DNA of 64,000 nucleotides from the NCBI RefSeq assembly GCF_003590795.1, contig NZ_QYUL01000002.1:1543001-1607000 (forward strand). Reading direction: 5' to 3'. A model generated the notes under the pieces. The model worked only from the letters and a program-made list of their open reading frames with translations. It ran no database searches and was not told the origin of the DNA. Source of the DNA: Azospirillum cavernae (lineage in GTDB: Bacteria; Pseudomonadota; Alphaproteobacteria; Azospirillales; Azospirillaceae). Below, piece by piece: positions 58,347 to 64,000 of the stretch (its first letter is position 1; the number at the start of each line of letters is the position of its first letter). The translations under genes and the position numbers were made by a program.

Positions 58347-59641
58347 GGCGCTCTCCATCGCGACAGGGCGGCCACGACCAACGTGGCGGCGATCAGGGGA
58401 ATGTTTTTCAGCAAGGGACCAAAGGGGTGCAGCCAAGCGTCGGGAGTCAGCAGGCTGGCAAGTCCGGTGTAGAGAAGGATCGTCAGCGCTTGCAGGATCG
58501 TCGCGCCGGTTCGCCATCGGCGGGGGATCATGGCAACGCCCAGCAGCATGTCCCAAACAGCGCCGCCAATCAGAAGCGTTTGGGCGGCTGTGCCGGTGAG
58601 GTTGTTTGCCGCCAGAAGATCCATTCCAATTCGATAGGACCACAGCGACGTCAATCCGGTGCCGATCCACAGGATGGACAGGGTCGAGGACAGCAGCGGC
58701 AGCAACCAGAACATTGAGGCGGCGGTGCGATCAGCGATGCTGGCTGTGTTTCGGGCCAACCCTTCCGAAAGGCTGCGCGGTGATCCGCCTGTCGTGTTGC
58801 GCAGGAGCGTGGGATCCGCGTCGGCTCCCTGCCGCATCATGGCGAGGCTGTCGGGGTTGATGAAAGGCGAACCGCATTTGCCCCCGATGGCCGCCAGACC
58901 GCCAAGGATCCATCGGGGGCATGGCGCAGAGGCAAGCGGGCGTTGACCCAACCAGTTTCCCAGCGCGTCGATGTACCCGTCCAGGCTTACGCAGTCAGGA
59001 CCCACCAGGGGGATGATGGGCGGCAGGGGATGAGGCCGCTCCAAGCAGGTGAGCACAGCGTTGGCGACGTCATCGACATGGATCGGACGCACAAACCCGC
59101 CGCCAACGCGTGGTCGCACCGGAAGGCTGGCGAGCGCGGAAAAGAATGCGGCGCTGGCCCCGTTTGGACCATAAACCAGCGAGGGACGCAGGACAGTCCA
59201 TCCGTCCAAACGATCATCCAAGAGGGCCGCGTCGCCCAGCGCCTTGCTGCGCAAAAACGCGGTCGGCGCCGTTTCCTCCGCGCCAAGGGCGGATATGTGG
59301 ATCAGGCGCCGCACGCCAACCGCCTTGGCTTGCGCGGCCAGGGTTCTCGGCAAATGATGATGCGCCTGTTCAAGCTCTGGGCCGCACAGCACGCCTGCGG
59401 CGCACACAACGCCATCAAGGTCGTCCAGAAGATCCCGCCAATCGTTGGAAGGGATCGGCGCGGCGTTTTGATCGCGTGGCGGGGACATGGGCGGCAGGCG
59501 GCGGATGTCCCGCCCTGGAAAGCGGTCATGGAGCGGCTGTGTGTGACGCCCAATCAGACGGACGTCATGGCCATGACGTTCCAGGTCGTCGACAACGGCG
59601 GAGCCGATGAAGCCGGATGCGCCAATGACACCGATGCGCAT
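58325..59641 (-). CDS. NAD(P)-binding SDR protein with C-terminal DoxX-like membrane domain
   Basis: A 438-residue fusion. The N-terminal 290 residues form an atypical short-chain dehydrogenase fold (MRIGVIGASGFIGSAVVDDL) similar to NDUFA9/complex-I assembly type epimerases; there is a FVRPIHVDDVANAV block. The C-terminal part from about 310 has four membrane helices of the DoxX-like type. This fusion is known and usually lies next to DUF2269. AGGAG nine bases before the ATG sets the start. A GbsR-type regulator is encoded upstream in the same direction and probably controls it. Confidence 0.85.
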   Translation of the reverse strand: MRIGVIGASGFIGSAVVDDLERHGHDVRLIGRHTQPLHDRFPGRDIRRLPPMSPPRDQNAAPIPSNDWRDLLDDLDGVVCAAGVLCGPELEQAHHHLPRTLAAQAKAVGVRRLIHISALGAEETAPTAFLRSKALGDAALLDDRLDGWTVLRPSLVYGPNGASAAFFSALASLPVRPRVGGGFVRPIHVDDVANAVLTCLERPHPLPPIIPLVGPDCVSLDGYIDALGNWLGQRPLASAPCPRWILGGLAAIGGKCGSPFINPDSLAMMRQGADADPTLLRNTTGGSPRSLSEGLARNTASIADRTAASMFWLLPLLSSTLSILWIGTGLTSLWSYRIGMDLLAANNLTGTAAQTLLIGGAVWDMLLGVAMIPRRWRTGATILQALTILLYTGLASLLTPDAWLHPFGPLLKNIPLIAATLVVAALSRWRAPWTAISG

Positions 59642-59646
59642 TGAGG

Positions 59647-59760
59647 TCACTCCTGTGCGATGTGAACGGTCGTTTGAGCGCACGCCACGCGAAGCGGCGA
59701 CAGACCCCAACCGAAGAAAATCAGGGCGGCGGTCAACGCCAGGCAGGACACCCAAATCAA
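59647..59760 (-). CDS. possible 37-residue membrane peptide upstream of the SDR-DoxX gene
   Basis: A short frame with a TTG start reads MIWVSCLALTAALIFFGWGL and ends TVHIAQE, with its TGA five bases before the SDR ATG. It predicts one membrane helix. A ribosome site for it is lacking, so the evidence is the hydrophobic content and the tight spacing only. The rest of the 239-base gap before the regulator is non-coding. Confidence 0.3.
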   Translation of the reverse strand: MIWVSCLALTAALIFFGWGLSPLRVACAQTTVHIAQE

Positions 59761-59880
59761 CGAGAGTGTTCACGATGCAGGTGTGCCGGAGTTTCCGTTA
59801 CGTCGGTTGTTTCTGTAAGGAAAGAAATTTAAAAGCGCGCTCAATGTTCCAAGCATGGCGCAACCCTGGTCTCGCGACGG

Positions 59881-60405
59881 TCAGCGCTTGAGGAAACCGG
59901 CGATTTTGGCCCCGACATGAACGATGTTTTGCAACGTCGAGCGCGGCAACCGCTTCATCTGATCGTACCAACTGGTCAGATCCTCAATGAACACCAGCAT
60001 CTCGCTCAACCGCGCCTTGACCTCCGGGTCGGTGGCGCTGTCGCCCTCCGATTCCAACACGCAGGCGCGCAACATGGTCAACGCTGGGTCAATCTCGCGC
60101 TTTTTCCGCTCTTCGGCGATCAGCAGAAGGATGCTCCATGGGTCGGTTTCGGCCCGAAAATGGTCGCGCCGATCACCCATGACATGGCTGACTGTGACCA
60201 AGCCATAGCTTTGCAGCTCACGGATGCTTGTGCTGACGTTGGACCGGGCAATTGACAAGACATCCACGATTTCGTCCGCAGGAAGCGGGCGGGGGGAGAG
60301 GTAGAGCAAAGCGTGGATCTGTGCGACGGACCGATTGACGCCCCAGCGCGTTCCCATTTCTCCCCAATGAAGGATGAAGCGTTCCATGGTGGGGGTGAGA
60401 AGCAT
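59881..60405 (-). CDS. GbsR/MarR-type transcriptional regulator
   Basis: A 174-residue winged-helix repressor of the GbsR family. It starts MLLTPTMERFILHWGEMGTRWGVNRSVAQ-like, with helix-turn-helix residues ADEIVDVLSIARSNVSTSIRELQSYGLV and wing MGDRRDHF. A helical C-terminal half follows, which in relatives mediates dimerisation and ligand sensing. A perfect 42-bp palindrome abuts its start codon and is the likely autoregulatory operator. The SDR-DoxX/DUF2269 genes downstream in the same direction are probable targets. The signal is unknown. Confidence 0.88.
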   Translation of the reverse strand: MLLTPTMERFILHWGEMGTRWGVNRSVAQIHALLYLSPRPLPADEIVDVLSIARSNVSTSIRELQSYGLVTVSHVMGDRRDHFRAETDPWSILLLIAEERKKREIDPALTMLRACVLESEGDSATDPEVKARLSEMLVFIEDLTSWYDQMKRLPRSTLQNIVHVGAKIAGFLKR

Positions 60406-60447
60406 GATATTCTCTAATTTCTGTCTAGACAGAAATTAGAGAATATC
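60406..60447. promoter_or_regulatory. perfect 42-bp palindrome abutting the GbsR-type gene start
   Basis: The half-site GATATTCTCTAATTTCTGTC is followed by T and then by its exact mirror, with AGACAGAAATTAGAG continuing the other side. The centre is TCTAGA at 60424-60429. Its last base is next to the start codon at 60405. It must be the operator of the regulator or a 5'-end hairpin; the AT-rich character suits a promoter overlap. Confidence 0.85.
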
Positions 60448-60510
60448 GCCGTCGCCGTCAAGCGGGATGTTCGCGTGGTTCGGTCGCGTCCAGCCTGCGC
60501 GCCGCTGGGA

Positions 60511-60978
60511 TCAGCGAAATTTCGGACGCCGCCCGGCCTTCAGCGCCTGGACCGCTTGATCCAGCGTTTGCAGGAATTTGGATTTGTCCTGTTGGCTCAT
60601 CGGGGCGTTGCCGCCGCTGACCACGCCCATGTCGCGCAAATCCTGCATCAGGGCGCGGGTGGCGAGCGCCGAGCCGATGCTGTCCGGGGTGAAGGGTCGC
60701 CCGGTCGGGCCGATCACCACGGCGTCGCGCTTGACGCAGCGGTCGGCCAGTTGGATGTCGGCGGTGACGACGATGTCGGTGGCCCCGGCGTGTTCGGCGA
60801 TCCAATTGTCGGCGGCGTCGAACCCGTCGCTGACCACGACCAGTTCGGACAGGCATTCCGTCGGCAGCCGCAGCGGGCTGTTGGCGACGATCCACACCTT
60901 GCAGCCGGTGCGCCCGGCCACCTTGTAGATTTCCGCCTTCACCGGGCAGGCGTCGGCGTCCACATAAATCTCGACCAA
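60511..60978 (-). CDS. YaiI/YqxD family protein (UPF0178)
   Basis: A 155-residue protein with the family hallmark IYVDADACPVKAEIYKVA at the N-terminus and DIVVTADIQLADRCV. The fold is PIN/NYN-like, suggesting a metal-dependent nuclease, although family activity is not well established. A TTG start at 60978 (GGAG six bases upstream) gives MVEIYVDADACPVK; no better ATG exists. It stands alone. Confidence 0.88.
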   Translation of the reverse strand: MVEIYVDADACPVKAEIYKVAGRTGCKVWIVANSPLRLPTECLSELVVVSDGFDAADNWIAEHAGATDIVVTADIQLADRCVKRDAVVIGPTGRPFTPDSIGSALATRALMQDLRDMGVVSGGNAPMSQQDKSKFLQTLDQAVQALKAGRRPKFR

Positions 60979-61116
60979 CGGTGCTCCCCTTGGGTCTGGT
61001 TGGGTTTCAACATGGTTCCGTCAAGCGCCCTTATGCGCTAAAACCGGAGCCTAGCGAAGCGGCGCCGCGTGGCGACGCTTTTTTCTCTTCCCCGGTGCAC
61101 AAGGTCGGAGTGGCGC

Positions 61117-62793
<1,677 letters not shown>

Positions 62794-62817
62794 GTGTGGT
62801 GACAGTCTGACCGACCG

Positions 62818-62860
62818 CGCCCCTTCCTCTGACCGCAGGGGAAGGGGCGTTTTCGTTTTT
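62818..62860 (+). terminator. rho-independent terminator of ettA
   Basis: CGCCCCTTCC and GGAAGGGGCG form a 10-bp stem with a 12-base loop, followed by TTTTCGTTTTT, 25 bases after the ettA stop. Confidence 0.88.
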
Positions 62861-62874
62861 CAGCGGGGGCGCGG

Positions 62875-63705
62875 ATGGCGCGGAGCGATGAGCGGAACCG
62901 GGTGCGCTACTGGCAAGATCGCCGGGTTCCCGGCCTGCGGCTGCTCCACGCGGATTTCAAACGCCACGACTACACCCCGCATTTTCACGAGGCGCTGGTC
63001 GTCGCCGTCACCGAAATCGGCGGCGCGGAGTTTCACAGCCGGGGCGTGACGGGGGAGGCGAAGAATCAGGCGTTGCTGGTCTTCAACCCCGTCGAACCGC
63101 ATTCCGGCCGCATGGGGCGCAGCGAGCGTTGGCGCTACCGCTCCTTTTACCTGCGGCAACCGGCCATCGACGCGGTGACGGCGCTGGTTGGCGGGCCGGG
63201 AACGCCCTATTTCACCAACAATCTGGTGCCGGACGCCGATCTGGTCGCGTCATTCCTGCGCCTGCACCGGGCGCTTGAGACGGACGGCGATCCGCTGCTG
63301 GCGCAAGAGCTTCTGACCATCAGTTTCGGCGGGTTGATCGCCCGGCATGGCGGCAACCGCCCCCGCCTGTCCGTCGTTGGTCGGGACCGGGCGGCCATCG
63401 CCCAGGCCGTGGCCTTGATCCATGATGAGCACGCCAACCGCCTGACCCTGGAGGATTTGGGGCGGGCGTCGGGCTTGACCGCCTTTCAGATGATCCGGCT
63501 GTTCAAGCGGGCCACCGGGCTGACGCCGCACGGCTACCTCACGCAAACCCGGCTGGTCGCGGCGGCCTTGCGGTTGGAGCAGGGAACGTCGTTGGCCGAC
63601 GCCGCGCTGGCGGTTGGTTTTTACGACCAGAGCGCCTTCACCCGGCATTTCAAGCGGGCCTATGGCATCACCCCGCTGTGTTACGCCCGCGCCATGCGGG
63701 GGTGA
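62875..63705 (+). CDS. AraC-family transcriptional regulator
   Basis: A 276-residue regulator. The N-terminal AraC-binding cupin (about 15-160) shows HFHEALVVAVTEIGGAEFHS. Two helix-turn-helix motifs follow at about 175-275: LTLEDLGRASGLTAFQMIRL and the second unit ADAALAVGFYDQSAFTRHFK with RAYGITP. This is the AraC layout in which ligand binding in the cupin controls DNA binding. The effector is unknown. It follows the ettA terminator and precedes an SDR gene by 101 bases, which it may control. Confidence 0.92.
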   Translation: MARSDERNRVRYWQDRRVPGLRLLHADFKRHDYTPHFHEALVVAVTEIGGAEFHSRGVTGEAKNQALLVFNPVEPHSGRMGRSERWRYRSFYLRQPAIDAVTALVGGPGTPYFTNNLVPDADLVASFLRLHRALETDGDPLLAQELLTISFGGLIARHGGNRPRLSVVGRDRAAIAQAVALIHDEHANRLTLEDLGRASGLTAFQMIRLFKRATGLTPHGYLTQTRLVAAALRLEQGTSLADAALAVGFYDQSAFTRHFKRAYGITPLCYARAMRG

Positions 63706-63806
63706 CGGGCGGCCTCCAACTTCCCCGGTCAATTTTCGCCAATACCCGCCCCGCCGGGCGGCGTCATTCTTTGCCGATCACAGACTGTTCGGGAAGGAAC
63801 GGACCC

Positions 63807-64000
63807 ATGGCGGGCTTCACGGGAAAGATCGTGCTGGTGACGGGCGCGACCTCCGGCATTGGCGAGGCGACGGCGCGGGCCTTCGCCCGGTCGGGGGCGA
63901 CGGTGGTCGCGGTCGGGCGCAACCAGGACAAAGGCGCGGCGGTGGCGGCGGAGTGCGCGGCGGTGGGCGGCGTCGGATCGCTGTTCCTCGCCGCCGACGT
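63807..64000 (+). CDS. short-chain dehydrogenase/reductase (5' part)
   Basis: The visible 64 codons begin MAGFTGKIVLVTGATSGIGE and show the SDR nucleotide-binding motif TGxxxGIG, then an aspartate strand end (AADV) at the edge. GGGAAGGAAC precedes the ATG. The reading frame continues beyond the window, so the catalytic YxxxK part is not seen. The AraC regulator directly upstream is a possible controller. Confidence 0.88.
   Translation, partial: MAGFTGKIVLVTGATSGIGEATARAFARSGATVVAVGRNQDKGAAVAAECAAVGGVGSLFLAAD

Overview
The window is GC-rich, densely packed chromosome-like DNA. Its gene content points to a free-living, nitrogen-fixing alphaproteobacterium of the Rhodospirillales type (Azospirillum/Rhodospirillum/Magnetospirillum relatives). 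The evidence is nifEN behind a sigma-54/NifA promoter, a long vitamin-B12-dependent class II ribonucleotide reductase, a polyhydroxyalkanoate (PHA) locus with phaR, phaA and phaB, ClpS-ClpA, and typical alphaproteobacterial codon use. The genus cannot be fixed from sequence alone. No rRNA, tRNA or CRISPR array was seen.

Layout. 1-2.5 kb: the 5' part of nifN and all of nifE on the minus strand, with a -24/-12 promoter and two NifA upstream sites. 2.5-9.4 kb: a PilZ protein, the helicase HrpB, a ferritin-like protein, and a STAS plus response-regulator/PP2C signalling pair. 9.4-16.3 kb: nrdJ with a long upstream region holding a possible NrdR box and DnaA-box-like sites, then a PAS-GAF-GGDEF-EAL protein. 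16.3-20.8 kb: ribF with an unusual array of alternating repeats upstream, phaJ, a lysophospholipase-like hydrolase and a DUF6352 protein. 20.8-22.2 kb: an AT-rich patch with a methyltransferase, probably acquired. 22.2-30.7 kb: creA, a divergent aspartoacylase-like / N-formylglutamate-amidohydrolase-like pair, a chemoreceptor, nadK and clpS-clpA.

31-36 kb is the PHA locus: phaR divergent from a small PhaE-like gene that overlaps a PhaC-like synthase, followed by phaA and phaB. 36-40.4 kb is the most disturbed part. A 2.3-kb AT-rich segment lies between inverted copies of a 29-bp repeat. In it, a DUF5677-like gene has been split by an IS630-family element; removing the element and one TA restores the reading frame exactly. 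Next to it, a 394-residue hypothetical gene lies between 142-bp direct repeats derived from the 3' end of a neighbouring gene.

40.4-64 kb returns to ordinary chromosome: an MFS transporter and LysR regulator; rplY-pth-ychF; a tightly coupled ABC-F / EamA / amidase / Nudix operon; a membrane protein built from two similar halves; a TerB-DnaJ protein; a fused 5-oxoprolinase-type protein; a FAD-linked dehydrogenase; a GbsR-type regulator whose start codon abuts a perfect 42-bp palindrome, with a likely target operon downstream; a YaiI-type protein; ettA; an AraC regulator; and the start of a short-chain dehydrogenase.

Themes: nitrogen fixation and PHA storage share the neighbourhood with c-di-GMP and stress signalling. 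I did not find a clear new multi-gene system. The most interesting items are the IS630-split gene inside its repeat-bounded island, the 142-bp duplication around the orphan gene, the 42-bp operator, the ribF leader repeats and the overlapping PhaE-like/PhaC-like pair.
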